Source: Rhodoluna lacicola (GTDB lineage Bacteria; Actinomycetota; Actinomycetes; Actinomycetales; Microbacteriaceae). From it: DNA of 64,000 nt. The position numbers and the translations under genes were made by a program. Below the pieces are notes generated by a model. The model was not told the DNA's origin and searched no databases. It saw nothing but the letters and a program-made list of their open reading frames with translations. The stretch lies in NCBI RefSeq assembly GCF_000699505.1, contig NZ_CP007490.1:62001-126000 (forward strand), written 5' to 3'. Of the stretch, positions 26,144-35,786 are shown piece by piece (the first letter of the stretch is position 1; every line of letters starts with the position of its first letter).

Positions 26144-27532
26144 ATGAGGCTAGAACATGACCTTTTAGGTGAGCTAGAAGTTCCCGAAAGTGCATATTGG
26201 GGAGTTCACACCGCCCGTGCCGTGAAAAATTTCAACATCTCCGGCGTATCAATCGGCCACTATCGGTCGTTCGTAAGAGCCCTTGGCTACATTAAAGAAG
26301 CCTCAGCACTGGCCAATCATGAGCTGGGCGAGCTTTCCACTGATTTGTTTGAGCCAATCAGGCAGGCCTGCATTGAGGTGCGCGACGGAAAATTCGACTC
26401 CGAGTTTGTTGTAGACGCAATTCAAGGTGGCGCTGGTACGAGCACCAATATGAATGCCAACGAGGTGATTGCTAACCGCGCCCTTGAAATAGTTGGGCAC
26501 AAAAAAGGTGAGTACCAATTTATTCATCCGTTAAACCATGTGAACATCTCGCAATCAACCAACGACGTGTATCCAACGGCCATCAAGGTTTCGTTGATCA
26601 TTGAGCTCAATGCCCTACTTGCCGAGATGAAATTGCTGCGTGAATCGTTTGCAGCAAAGGCTAGCGAGTTTGCATCGGTGATCAAGATGGGTAGAACGCA
26701 GCTGCAAGATGCAGTGCCCATGACGCTTGGTCAGGAATTTTCAACCTACGACATCACCATGGGTGAAGACGAAGCGCGTATTCGAGAGGTTATTCGGCTA
26801 CTGAGTGAAATTAATCTTGGTGGCACAGCCATAGGCACTCAATTAAACACCCCCGATGGCTATGCCAGATCAGTAACCAAGCATCTTTCGCAAATTACCG
26901 AGCACGAATTTCTGTTGGCAGAAAATCTGATTGAGGCTACTCAGGACACCGGTGTATTTGTTAGCGCATCTAGCGTCATGAAACGCGTTGCCGTGAAACT
27001 ATCAAAAATTGCAAACGACTTACGTTTGCTATCCAGCGGACCACGAGCCGGATTTGGTGAAATCAATTTGCCACCCCAACAGGCAGGCTCGTCAATCATG
27101 CCTGGAAAAGTAAACCCGGTAATTCCCGAGGTGGTAAATCAAATCGCCTTTACTGTAATTGGCAATGACCTAACGGTGACCATGGCATCTGAGGCTGGGC
27201 AGTTAGAGCTAAATGCCTTTGAACCGATTATTGCCAGATCGCTAATGATGAGCATCACCTACCTGCGACGGGGTTGTGCAACGCTTAGAACTTTGTGTGT
27301 TGATGGCATCACGGCAAACGTTGAGTACCTCCGCATGACTGTTGAAAATTCAATCGGGTTAGTAACGGCCATATCGCCGCGCATTGGTTACGAGAACGCC
27401 ACCGCGGTGGCTAAAGAAGCGCAGGCAACTGGAAAATCGGTGCGCGAGGTAGTGCTGCAAATGAAACTGCTCACCAGTGAAGAGTTTGACGCGATTCTTG
27501 GCGATGTAAATCGCCTAACTGGAAGAAGATAG
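26144..27532 (+). CDS. aspA: Aspartate ammonia-lyase (fumarase/aspartase superfamily)
   Basis: A 462-residue enzyme converting aspartate to fumarate and ammonia. The start region MRLEHDLLGELEVPESAYWG and the signature loop GSSIMPGKVNPVIPEVVNQ are present; VIPEVVNQ is the aspartase form, while class II fumarases have a different continuation. GGAGTSTNMNANEVIANRA is also intact. The ATG at 26144 is chosen because the family N-terminus begins there; a TTG in frame 30 bases upstream is less likely. The gene is divergent from the carotenoid pair and convergent with the large surface-protein gene. Confidence 0.88.
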   Translation: MRLEHDLLGELEVPESAYWGVHTARAVKNFNISGVSIGHYRSFVRALGYIKEASALANHELGELSTDLFEPIRQACIEVRDGKFDSEFVVDAIQGGAGTSTNMNANEVIANRALEIVGHKKGEYQFIHPLNHVNISQSTNDVYPTAIKVSLIIELNALLAEMKLLRESFAAKASEFASVIKMGRTQLQDAVPMTLGQEFSTYDITMGEDEARIREVIRLLSEINLGGTAIGTQLNTPDGYARSVTKHLSQITEHEFLLAENLIEATQDTGVFVSASSVMKRVAVKLSKIANDLRLLSSGPRAGFGEINLPPQQAGSSIMPGKVNPVIPEVVNQIAFTVIGNDLTVTMASEAGQLELNAFEPIIARSLMMSITYLRRGCATLRTLCVDGITANVEYLRMTVENSIGLVTAISPRIGYENATAVAKEAQATGKSVREVVLQMKLLTSEEFDAILGDVNRLTGRR

Positions 27533-27583
27533 CGCGAGTCAGCGGCACCCGCCAAAGACTCCAGAGCCGGCACAGAAAATCTC

Positions 27584-30187
27584 CTAGAAGGTGATGGTCA
27601 CCAATGCCCGGCGATACGCCCCGCTGTTGTACTTTGTGGTCACTGACTTTGAAGACAGTTTGGCAACAGCTGGGTTCACCTTGGCTAGGTAGCTGCACAC
27701 ATTTCTTGCGCGGTTTCTGGCCAGTGCTTGATCGCCCCTCAAAATGGTTGGGCCCATGGTGTAGCCCACGCAGGAAACATTCTCAATTGAACTTGATGTC
27801 TTGGCGAACTTGCTGATTGCCTTCTTCATGCTGCTTGAAAGCACCGATGAACCTGGCTTGAAACCGGTCACCTTCAATACTTTGTTTTGTTTCACGACCG
27901 GTGGCGCTTCAACCACTGGAACAGGCGCAGTGACAACTCCGCCACCCCCACCGCCCGATGATTGCTGTGGTGCCGCAATCGTGGCCGAAACAGTTCCGGT
28001 TTGATAGGTGGAGTTCAAGAAGTTTCTCTGAGTCACAGTTGCCGATTGACCAACGGTCAAACCGCTCACCTTGAGTTTTCTGATGTTGCCCACGGTTGAA
28101 ACAATTTCTACTGTTCCAGCTGAAACGGTTGGAGCATCCCAGCCGTAGGTTGAGTCGTAGTTGGTGATGTCTACCTCAAAGCCAGTGGTTCCAATTACTG
28201 GGGTACTGAAAATTGGCATTGGCGATACGTTGGCCGCGGTAATTACCGGGTCCTCGGTGAAGTTTAAAGCCAGGACTCCGTCTTGCACAGACTTTCCGAT
28301 TACACGAACATCGTCACCAATAATCTGCCAGGCGGTTGCACCGTTGACGATAGATGAGTTGGTAATGGTGATGGTCAACGGAGTAACCGCATCTTGCACG
28401 GTCTTTGGTGTGGTCACGTCATCACCGATTGACCAACTGACCGCCATGTTCACGAAGTAGCTGTTGCTGCTATTGATCTTTGATTTAGCCAGTTCATCGT
28501 TTACCAAACGCCAGAAGATAACTTCCGTTCCAGCGGCAAGTGCGTTTGCAGGAATCTGGATGCGAACCGAGTTATTGGCACCGGCTGAAACCGTGGTGTC
28601 AATTGCTTCGTTGGCCACGATGTTCCAAGTCAGCACCCGCGACCTGCCGGCAGCACTTGTGCCCAGCAAAGAGTTTTGCGTCCACTGGGCGGTGAGAGTG
28701 GGGTTTCCGGCACCAACCGTGTAGGTATCGCCTGGGCTGTAGGCAACCGTTCCGTCTTTCCAACCGGTGAAAGTAAAGTTGCTTCTGGTTGGCCCGGCAG
28801 CAACTGTAAAGGTGTCACCCGCGGTAAGGGTTGCACCGGCTGGCAGGTTGGTCACGGTGGCAAGGGTTCCGGCCGCGTAGGTCAATGTGCGAGTGGCCAC
28901 GATTCCAGCCTTGACGCTAATTGGCAATGAGATATCACCAGCACCAAACGGGTTTATCGCCCGCAGCTTCACCGAGTAGGTTGTGCCGTTGGTTAAACCA
29001 CCGATGGTAATCGGCGACGAAGCGGAGGCCGGTGAGCGAGTGATCCAGGTTGCCCCGTTGTCTGTTGAGTAGGCGTAGTTAGTCACCGCCATGCCGCCAT
29101 CGTTTTCTGGTGGGCTGAAGTTGATTGAAACTGATCCATCACCGGCGCTGTAACTTTGGTTTGCCGGCCTTGATGGCGTACCGGTTGGAACCACAGATCT
29201 ACCAAGTGATGACGCTGAACCTGAAACGTTATTGGCAGTTACGCGAAGTGTGTAGGCAATACCGTTGGTCAAACCGGTGACGGTTGAAGTTCTAACGGTT
29301 CCCGCAACAGTTGCAAAAGTTTTGAACGATGCATCTGGTTCGCTAGATTCCTTGTATTCAATTAGGTAGTTATCAACTGCACCGCCAGCCTGTGGATCTT
29401 TCCAAGTTACGGTTACTTGGCGATCACCTGGTGATACCGGGAGGTTTGCGTTGCTAAGTGGGTAGCGGAACAGTGCGGCCGCACCATCGGGAATATTCCA
29501 AGCGCCATTCGGAATTGCTGGTGAGAACATTCCTCCGTTGCAAGAAACAGAGCACGAGTTTTTAATTACGGTTCTGGTTGGGTGATTGTTTCTGAGTGCC
29601 GGTGCCCAAATTAGATTGCGGCTTGCCGGTTGCATATCTGCAAGGGTTGCACTGAAGTCACCGTTAGCGATGTTTCCTGCTGAAGTTTCAAACCCTGTGA
29701 TGTGCTTGTGAATCATCAGCATGTCTGAGTGAAACAGATCCTTGGCGTCTGAAACTCTGCGGTTCACGGCAACCTCTGCGCCTGGATAGTCAAGCAGTGG
29801 AATGCCATTCAAGACACCATTCCAGTCTTCTTCACCGCCAACATCCCCGGTTCGCCCGTCGTCGGCTGTGTAGCCACCGTTGCCACCCATTGGCAACACG
29901 TAAATGTAGGTCTCGCCGCTCTGTGGGTAAACGTCAATAGTTTGAATATTGCTGATCTGCTGTGGCCAGCTGACGTTATTTTGATAAAACAGGCGAGTGA
30001 TCTCTAGGTCATTACCCATGAAGACGGCAAAGTCGTTATCGGCAACGGCCTTTAGTTGCACCTGGTTGAATACCGGGCCGGCTGGCGGCAGTGGCGCCGA
30101 AGCGCTGGCAGATAGTGGGCTTAGCAGGTGGGCAACACCAAAAATAGCTGCTAGAAATATGACCCTGAGTCTCATTAATGCATCCAT
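27584..30187 (-). CDS. Large exported protein with FN3 domains, InlB-type repeat and OmpA-like C-terminus
   Basis: An 867-residue surface or secreted protein. It has a signal peptide (about residues 1-30), an N-terminal domain I do not recognise (about 30-250), two fibronectin type III units (about 255-440), one InlB/Listeria-Bacteroides-type repeat (about 445-515, ending LTAQW), a further beta-rich part, a Gly-rich hinge (SSGGGGGGV) and a C-terminal OmpA-like domain (about 765-867). In that domain GYTMG stands where OmpA has G-x-TD, so the Asp that holds diaminopimelate is missing. It probably sticks to the wall or other surfaces. It lies downstream of a sensor kinase and response regulator. 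Confidence 0.8.
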   Translation of the reverse strand: MDALMRLRVIFLAAIFGVAHLLSPLSASASAPLPPAGPVFNQVQLKAVADNDFAVFMGNDLEITRLFYQNNVSWPQQISNIQTIDVYPQSGETYIYVLPMGGNGGYTADDGRTGDVGGEEDWNGVLNGIPLLDYPGAEVAVNRRVSDAKDLFHSDMLMIHKHITGFETSAGNIANGDFSATLADMQPASRNLIWAPALRNNHPTRTVIKNSCSVSCNGGMFSPAIPNGAWNIPDGAAALFRYPLSNANLPVSPGDRQVTVTWKDPQAGGAVDNYLIEYKESSEPDASFKTFATVAGTVRTSTVTGLTNGIAYTLRVTANNVSGSASSLGRSVVPTGTPSRPANQSYSAGDGSVSINFSPPENDGGMAVTNYAYSTDNGATWITRSPASASSPITIGGLTNGTTYSVKLRAINPFGAGDISLPISVKAGIVATRTLTYAAGTLATVTNLPAGATLTAGDTFTVAAGPTRSNFTFTGWKDGTVAYSPGDTYTVGAGNPTLTAQWTQNSLLGTSAAGRSRVLTWNIVANEAIDTTVSAGANNSVRIQIPANALAAGTEVIFWRLVNDELAKSKINSSNSYFVNMAVSWSIGDDVTTPKTVQDAVTPLTITITNSSIVNGATAWQIIGDDVRVIGKSVQDGVLALNFTEDPVITAANVSPMPIFSTPVIGTTGFEVDITNYDSTYGWDAPTVSAGTVEIVSTVGNIRKLKVSGLTVGQSATVTQRNFLNSTYQTGTVSATIAAPQQSSGGGGGGVVTAPVPVVEAPPVVKQNKVLKVTGFKPGSSVLSSSMKKAISKFAKTSSSIENVSCVGYTMGPTILRGDQALARNRARNVCSYLAKVNPAVAKLSSKSVTTKYNSGAYRRALVTITF

Positions 30188-30326
30188 CTGATCGACTTAT
30201 TTGCGAATTTGCTTCGCATAGACGAACAGTACACGCGGGAACCTGCGGATAACCGAACACCATACATTTGTTCGTTGCTGGTTTGTACCCCCCAGACGGA
30301 TGCCGGGTCAGCCCATAAGGCCCGGT

Positions 30327-31421
30327 TTACTGGGCGATAGGGAACTCGGCCCAAAGCGTGGTGTTTGTATCTACCTTTTTAACAGTCCACTGGCCCCGAT
30401 ACTGGCTGACCCAGGTATCGATGATGGCAAAACCCGCCCCGGCCACCAATTGCTGGGCAAGCTCGCGGCCGTCGTTGGTGACCCAAATTCTGATCATGTC
30501 GTCTTCGATTTTGACGACGATCTCAATGTTTCTTGGGCTGCCGTGCTTTGCGGCATTTAGCAGCGCCTGCTCCACGATTCTGTAAATGGCCAAACGCTGT
30601 TGTTTGGTGATCTTTTCTTTTTGATCAACCTGGATCTTGACATCAAACACCGATAAATACTGCCGACTCAAGTCATTCAGAGCCGGAGCAATTCCGGGAC
30701 CATCAAGCTCGGGGGCAAGCGCTCTGGATGCCTCGCGCACATCAATCTGCCGGATTCTTTCGATTTCTTCTACGAAGGCATTGGCAACTTCTTTAGATTC
30801 AACCGGCATTGATTCGGTAGCACGGTTAATTTGGATGCCGAGCACCACTAAGTCTGATTGCAGCCGGTCGTGTAAAAAGTCAGCAATTTCTTTTCTGGTT
30901 TGTTCCTGCGAATCAATTAGTCTGCCACGCTGAACCTCAAGAGCAGCCTTAGCCTCTTTGGCCTGCTTTGCCTCTTCAGCAATTCGCGAGTTAGAGATGC
31001 CAAATGAAGCGTGCAAAAAGTAAAACAAGAATATGACGACCACAAAAAGTCTAATTTTGCTAATCGGTTCCTGCCAATAATCTGGGGTGGTATCGCTGGT
31101 CAAGATTTCGCGAACCAAAACTGTGATAGCTGAGAAGGCGATTGCGGTTAGGTGATATACCAGCGCATACATTTTCTTAAGTTTTTTGGAAATCAAATCA
31201 CCCAAATAAATTACGCTGTACCCAAATCCAAAACACAGAGCAGCCATTGCAAAAATCCATGGTGCATTTTGCCCCCTTGCGCCTACTCCAGATTGCTCAC
31301 TTAGCGAAACAACGACCGCGCTGACCACCATGAAAAGGAACGCGGTGGTGACTGTGGTCACCGCAACTGGCTTGAATGGCCAAGGGGAAAAAGCAAACCT
31401 AAGATTCTTCAATATCTTCAT
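30327..31421 (-). CDS. Sensor histidine kinase, NarL/DesK (HisKA_3) type
   Basis: A 364-residue membrane kinase. About four transmembrane helices lie in residues 18-150 with little extracellular sequence, so the signal is probably sensed in or near the membrane. A coiled-coil linker (about 150-190) leads to the dimerisation helix with the phospho-His in RKEIADFLHDRLQSDL. The ATPase domain has the N-box EQALLNAAKHG, NDGREL and GAGFAIIDTWV. The start ATG follows the response-regulator stop directly (TAAATG). The likely partner is that regulator, and the likely targets include the flanking surface-protein genes. Confidence 0.88.
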   Translation of the reverse strand: MKILKNLRFAFSPWPFKPVAVTTVTTAFLFMVVSAVVVSLSEQSGVGARGQNAPWIFAMAALCFGFGYSVIYLGDLISKKLKKMYALVYHLTAIAFSAITVLVREILTSDTTPDYWQEPISKIRLFVVVIFLFYFLHASFGISNSRIAEEAKQAKEAKAALEVQRGRLIDSQEQTRKEIADFLHDRLQSDLVVLGIQINRATESMPVESKEVANAFVEEIERIRQIDVREASRALAPELDGPGIAPALNDLSRQYLSVFDVKIQVDQKEKITKQQRLAIYRIVEQALLNAAKHGSPRNIEIVVKIEDDMIRIWVTNDGRELAQQLVAGAGFAIIDTWVSQYRGQWTVKKVDTNTTLWAEFPIAQ

Positions 31422-32087
31422 TTAGTCCAAACCAGACCTTGTGTCGCGAAGATACTTGAGCACCGCGGCGGTGCGTAAATCGGTGCCAGGTTTTGGATTT
31501 GGAATCAGAACCTTGTAGCACTTTGAAAGTTCTTGCCGTACAGACACCGAAGCCAAGTTCAAATGCTTAGCAATTTCAGTTGCGTCTAGTCCGGTGGCGG
31601 CAAGGGCAATCACCTGATGCTGGCGCTTGGTGAGCTTGGCCGAAAGGTTGGCATTATCTTCAACGCCAATAGAAGTGTTGGGGTCAACCACTGTTTTTCC
31701 TTTGGCGGTGTTTTCTAAAACATCCACCAAGTAGTCAAAAGAAAGAGTTGCTGATTTCTGAATCGCAGACCAGCCATAGCCAAATTGGTCTGGCAATGAA
31801 TTTAGGTAGCCGGCCGAAATGTGCTGAGACAGCAAGACAATGCCCAGGTGCTCGTTCTTGGCCCTGAGTTCAAGTGCCAACTCAACACCCGTCAACGAGG
31901 ATGGGCCCAGTGAAACGTCAAGCAAGGCAGCGTCAAAACGATTGGATTCGGCAACTTCTAGGGCCTCGCTGCTGTTGCGGGCGGTAACCAGCTGATCGAC
32001 TTTAGGGTGCAGTCTGATGGACTGACCAAGCAAGCCAAGTAGGGCCTCGTCGTTCTCGACGTAGAGCACCTTAAGTCCCCGGCTCAT
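31422..32087 (-). CDS. Response regulator with LuxR-type HTH
   Basis: A 221-residue regulator. The receiver domain (about residues 1-125) opens LKVLYVENDEALLGLL; the phospho-acceptor Asp is in AALLDVSLG (about residue 52). The C-terminal domain (about 145-215) begins LTKRQHQVIALAATGLDATE, the LuxR/GerE helix-turn-helix. Start: the ATG at 32087 precedes the receiver directly and is preferred to a TTG 24 bases upstream. The operon order is regulator, then kinase. The receiver's acidic pocket is END rather than the common DD pair, which is tolerated in the family. Confidence 0.85.
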   Translation of the reverse strand: MSRGLKVLYVENDEALLGLLGQSIRLHPKVDQLVTARNSSEALEVAESNRFDAALLDVSLGPSSLTGVELALELRAKNEHLGIVLLSQHISAGYLNSLPDQFGYGWSAIQKSATLSFDYLVDVLENTAKGKTVVDPNTSIGVEDNANLSAKLTKRQHQVIALAATGLDATEIAKHLNLASVSVRQELSKCYKVLIPNPKPGTDLRTAAVLKYLRDTRSGLD

Positions 32088-32157
32088 CTTGGCTCCGATC
32101 GTATGGGTCAATTGAAATTACCACGAAGTAAGTTGGCCCAGACCGGCCAGACTTTAC

Positions 32158-34953
32158 CTAATCGTCAGAGAGGGTGAGGGTCACTCTTGGTACGGACTGT
32201 GACTTTATGGCCTTTAGTTTCTTGACCGAGCTAGCCGGTAATTTAAACGACTGCAAAAGAGAGCTGGCGTATCTTGCAACGGAGTTTGCCCGGTACTTGG
32301 CTAACAACTCGTGCCGATTCAAAACCTTTTTCCCGGCGGTGAAGCCCAGTGCGCTGACATTTAGGTATCCATTGTTGGTGGTCATGAACTGTCTAATCTT
32401 TAGCTTCATGTCTGCAGTCAATTTGGTGGCTGTCTTCTTGAACCCAGCAATAGTCAAACTGACTGGAGGCTTTGTTGGTTTTACGGCCGGGGGTTGTGGC
32501 GCGGTGTAGTTTGAGCCGCCGCCACCCACAGAAGCAATACGAGTCCACTGCGCGAATAGAACCGTATCGCTACTCAGGGCCACATTTGATTGAGCCGGGG
32601 TGTAGGCAACACCTGAGCCATCATCGGCAGTATTCCAGCCTGCAAATGTGTAGCCATCTTTTGCAAGGCCACCGATGTTATCCCTGACGTTAACGGAACT
32701 TCCGTAGGTGAATGTTTGCGCCGCTGGCTCACTGCCAGCTGATGCTCCGTTGCCAGAATAAATCACAGAGTAGGTTGCGGGAGTCCAGTGAGCATAGAGC
32801 GTGCGCGCAGTTGAAAATTTCACGCTGCTGGCACCAAGAGCGTATGGTGTTCCAGTGCCGTCATCGGCGGTGTTCCAACCCGCAAGGCGGTAGCCACGCT
32901 TCACCAAGTTGCCAGAGTTTAGCGGCAAATTAATTCCTGGTGATCCTACATATGTGTTTTGTGAAGAAGGGGCAGAGCCAGAGTCAGCACCGTTGGCGTT
33001 GAAGGCGATAGTAATGTTTTGACCCCACTGGGCATACAGAGTAATTCCCTCAGCGAAGCTGTAAATGTAGTTGCTTTGGTACCTCACCCCGGTGCCGTTT
33101 GCCAGCGTGTTCCAATTTAGAAACGTGTGATTGTCTTTCACAAAACTATTGGCAGAAAGCCGTGTGCTATTGCTGGCTGTTTGATTTGCCATTGAGCCAC
33201 TGGTTGAGGTGTTTCCATTGAAGACGATGTCGTTGTTTGCCTGCGCCACCCAAATGGCGTAGAGGTTTTTATCGGTGGTAAATGAATATTTTTGACCATC
33301 TTTAAATGTGGCCGTAGAGGCACCGTAGTTTTCATTCCAGCCTAAGAAGTTGTATCCGGTCCTGGTGAAGCCATTTAGATTCAGAGCCGTTGAACTTGAA
33401 GCGGTTTGAGAAGCGGTTGAACCACCAGTTGCCGCGTTTCCATAGAAGGTCACTTTGTAGGTGGCCACGATTGCCTCCCATTGAGCGTAGAGAGTGACGT
33501 CATCGGCAAAGCTGTAGATGGCTTGATTGTCATAGGCAAACCCGGTGCCATTTGCGTTGGTGTTCCAACCGGCAAAGGTGTAGCCAGAGCGGGTCATGGT
33601 GTTGGGTGAGAGATTGGTTGAGGTTCCAGAAACCTGATTCTCCATAGTCCCCGTGCCGCCATTGTTATTAAAGGTAACGGTGTGGGTCACCCCCGCAAGC
33701 CACTTGGCATACAAGGTGATGTCTTGCGAAGTAGTGAAAGCAGATTGATCGTCATAAATGGTTCCGGTGCCGTTGGCCAGGGCAGTCCACCCGCTGAAAA
33801 CATATCCCGTGCGTGCAAAGGTGTTTGCACTGAGTTGAGTCTCTACACCGGCTGCAACATTCTGAGTAGTTGTGCTGGCACTTGAAGTATTTGAGTTGAA
33901 AGTAATTGTCTTGAGGTTGGTGTTGGAAACCCAGCGGGCAATAACAACACCGGAGCCACCGTCGCCAGCATCAATATCTTCCGGGTCCGTCCCACCGCCA
34001 CCACCGCCGGTGTTAGGTGCACCATCGGCTGCGTTTGCCTTACCTGAGGCGCCGCCGGCACCATAGGAACTTCCATAGCCACCGCCGCCAAGACCACCTT
34101 GACCACCACCAGTTGTGAGTGGTGTTTGCCCGTTGAAGACTAAGTTGCCATCTGAGTCGACACCAACATATTGACCGTGGTTGTTGTTGATACCGCCACC
34201 GCCACCGCCGCCGTAGTAAACACTTGAACCGGTGATGTCAGAAGCTAGACCAATGCCACCATTACCACCGATGTAAGTTCTGGTTGTGTTGAAACCGGCA
34301 CCGCCGGCACCACCGCCACCGCCACCTGCGCCATAGCTGTTGTAGGTTGAGTAACCACCGTTGTTACCTTGACCAGTTACACCAGATCCGGCAGGGCCAG
34401 AACCACAGGTTGAAACTGTGCAGTCAAATCTGGATCCACCACCTGAACCACCGTTAACGTTTCCGTTTACGTTCTCGGTTCCGCCGGCGCCACCACCTTT
34501 GGCAGTGATCGCGCCAAACTTTGAATCATCACCCTTGGTTGCCGCAATTACTGTTCTGCGACCACCAGAACCACCGGTTCCACCTCTACCCACTGTGACA
34601 GAAATAGCGCTGCCGCTAACCACGGAGTAGTCGTTTTGTTTCAGCACGCCACCGCCACCGCCACCGCCAGATCCTCCACCGCCACCGCCGGCAACTACTA
34701 GGTAATCAATTTTTGAAATACCGATGGGCACAGTGAACGAATAGTCAGAACCAACAGTTTTGAATTTGGCAACGCAGTAGATACCAGAGAGTGTGATTTC
34801 AACATCAGTTTCACTGGCGGGTGATCCACCCTTTGTGATTGAAACTGAACAGCCTGTGGGAACAGCGGCTGAAGCTACCAGGGGCGTGAGGGATGCTCCA
34901 CTAACAGCTAAAACTAACCCGGCTACCATGCCGAAAATTGATTTGGACTTCAT
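32158..34953 (-). CDS. Giant exported Gly-rich protein with six InlB-type repeats and OmpA-like C-terminus
   Basis: A 931-residue surface protein. A signal peptide (about residues 1-30) is followed by a Gly-rich domain (about 85-340) with runs such as VVAGGGGGGSGGGG. Then come six repeats of about 70 residues (about 345-800), each with the pattern GYxFxGWNTxxxGTG and ending LYAxW, the Listeria-Bacteroides (InlB B) repeat. A Gly/Pro linker and an OmpA-like domain (about 825-931) finish it. There GFTAG replaces the usual G-x-TD. The ATG at 34953 is chosen since the signal peptide begins there, with a GGAGGG-type site upstream. It is an adhesin-like protein by architecture; its ligand is unknown. 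Confidence 0.82.
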   Translation of the reverse strand: MKSKSIFGMVAGLVLAVSGASLTPLVASAAVPTGCSVSITKGGSPASETDVEITLSGIYCVAKFKTVGSDYSFTVPIGISKIDYLVVAGGGGGGSGGGGGGGVLKQNDYSVVSGSAISVTVGRGGTGGSGGRRTVIAATKGDDSKFGAITAKGGGAGGTENVNGNVNGGSGGGSRFDCTVSTCGSGPAGSGVTGQGNNGGYSTYNSYGAGGGGGGAGGAGFNTTRTYIGGNGGIGLASDITGSSVYYGGGGGGGINNNHGQYVGVDSDGNLVFNGQTPLTTGGGQGGLGGGGYGSSYGAGGASGKANAADGAPNTGGGGGGTDPEDIDAGDGGSGVVIARWVSNTNLKTITFNSNTSSASTTTQNVAAGVETQLSANTFARTGYVFSGWTALANGTGTIYDDQSAFTTSQDITLYAKWLAGVTHTVTFNNNGGTGTMENQVSGTSTNLSPNTMTRSGYTFAGWNTNANGTGFAYDNQAIYSFADDVTLYAQWEAIVATYKVTFYGNAATGGSTASQTASSSTALNLNGFTRTGYNFLGWNENYGASTATFKDGQKYSFTTDKNLYAIWVAQANNDIVFNGNTSTSGSMANQTASNSTRLSANSFVKDNHTFLNWNTLANGTGVRYQSNYIYSFAEGITLYAQWGQNITIAFNANGADSGSAPSSQNTYVGSPGINLPLNSGNLVKRGYRLAGWNTADDGTGTPYALGASSVKFSTARTLYAHWTPATYSVIYSGNGASAGSEPAAQTFTYGSSVNVRDNIGGLAKDGYTFAGWNTADDGSGVAYTPAQSNVALSSDTVLFAQWTRIASVGGGGSNYTAPQPPAVKPTKPPVSLTIAGFKKTATKLTADMKLKIRQFMTTNNGYLNVSALGFTAGKKVLNRHELLAKYRANSVARYASSLLQSFKLPASSVKKLKAIKSQSVPRVTLTLSDD

Positions 34954-35042
34954 TTCCGCAATGCCCTCCGATTGCTGGAAGTATAAGTAGGTAACGTTTA
35001 CAAGCATCAAAAATTTCACACTTGTATTTAGACCGCACCGGC

Positions 35043-35048
35043 TAACCT
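35043..35048 (+). promoter_or_regulatory. -10 box of leaderless promoter (dienelactone hydrolase)
   Basis: TAACCT, six bases, then the ATG at 35055; identical hexamer to those before pheA and serS. Confidence 0.6.
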
Positions 35049-35054
35049 GAAACC

Positions 35055-35780
35055 ATGAACTCAACCACTGGGGTCCTGCAAGACATTCAGATCACACCTG
35101 AATTGCGCGGAGTTATTGCCACCCCGCCAGCCAGTGCAGGCCCCGGCCCGTTCCCCGCAGTTGTGATGGTGCACGAGGTATTCGGCATCGATGCCGCAAT
35201 GCGAGCACAAATCACCCGACTAGCCCAAGCCGGCTACGTGGTTCTAATGCCAGATCTGTTCAGCCGTGGCGGTGCCCGCAAGTGCCTAACCGCAACCTTC
35301 AAAGCGCTAACCGCGGGTAAAGGCCAAGCCTTTGACGATGTTGAAGCTGCCAAAGCCAACCTGCTCGCTCGCACTGACACCACGAAGAAAATCGGTGTGA
35401 TTGGTTTCTGCATGGGTGGTGGCTTTGCGCTGTTGCTGGCTAATCGCGGCTACGACGCATCGGCTGTGAATTACGGCATGATGCCTAAAGATCTTGATGC
35501 CGTGCTCGAGGGCGCGTGCCCGATTGTTGGTAGCTTCGGCGCCAAAGACAAGCAGCTGACCGGTGCCGCAACCAAGCTTGAGCTGGCGCTAACTAAAAAG
35601 AAGATTGCGCACGATATAAAGGAATACCCCGATACCGGTCACGCCTTTATGAACCCGCACCAGGCGGGTGGCCCAGTGTTTGGAACCCTGCTGCGAATTT
35701 CCGGAGCTAAACCCAACCCCGATGCCGCCGCAGACGCATGGTCTCGCATTGAGAAGTTCTTTGCAGAACATCTGGGTTAG
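35055..35780 (+). CDS. Dienelactone hydrolase family protein
   Basis: A 241-residue alpha/beta hydrolase of the DLH family. The nucleophile is Cys in GFCMGGGFA (about residue 118), the Asp is in FGAKDK and the His is in DTGHAFMNP; together they form the Cys-His-Asp triad. The early VVMVHEVFGID is also typical. DLHs open lactones in aromatic degradation, but many family members have other ester substrates. This is the full-length copy; two truncated 3' copies occur at 47497-47739 and 51864-52079. It begins leaderless and converges with the ROK gene 6 bp away. Confidence 0.9.
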   Translation: MNSTTGVLQDIQITPELRGVIATPPASAGPGPFPAVVMVHEVFGIDAAMRAQITRLAQAGYVVLMPDLFSRGGARKCLTATFKALTAGKGQAFDDVEAAKANLLARTDTTKKIGVIGFCMGGGFALLLANRGYDASAVNYGMMPKDLDAVLEGACPIVGSFGAKDKQLTGAATKLELALTKKKIAHDIKEYPDTGHAFMNPHQAGGPVFGTLLRISGAKPNPDAAADAWSRIEKFFAEHLG

Positions 35781-35786
35781 AAATTT

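Noticed and set aside
33840-34700. Dense short GC-rich repeats that look like a repeat array
   Set aside because: They encode the Gly-rich domain of the exported protein on the minus strand. Spacing is irregular and there are no unique spacers or cas genes, so this is not a CRISPR array.
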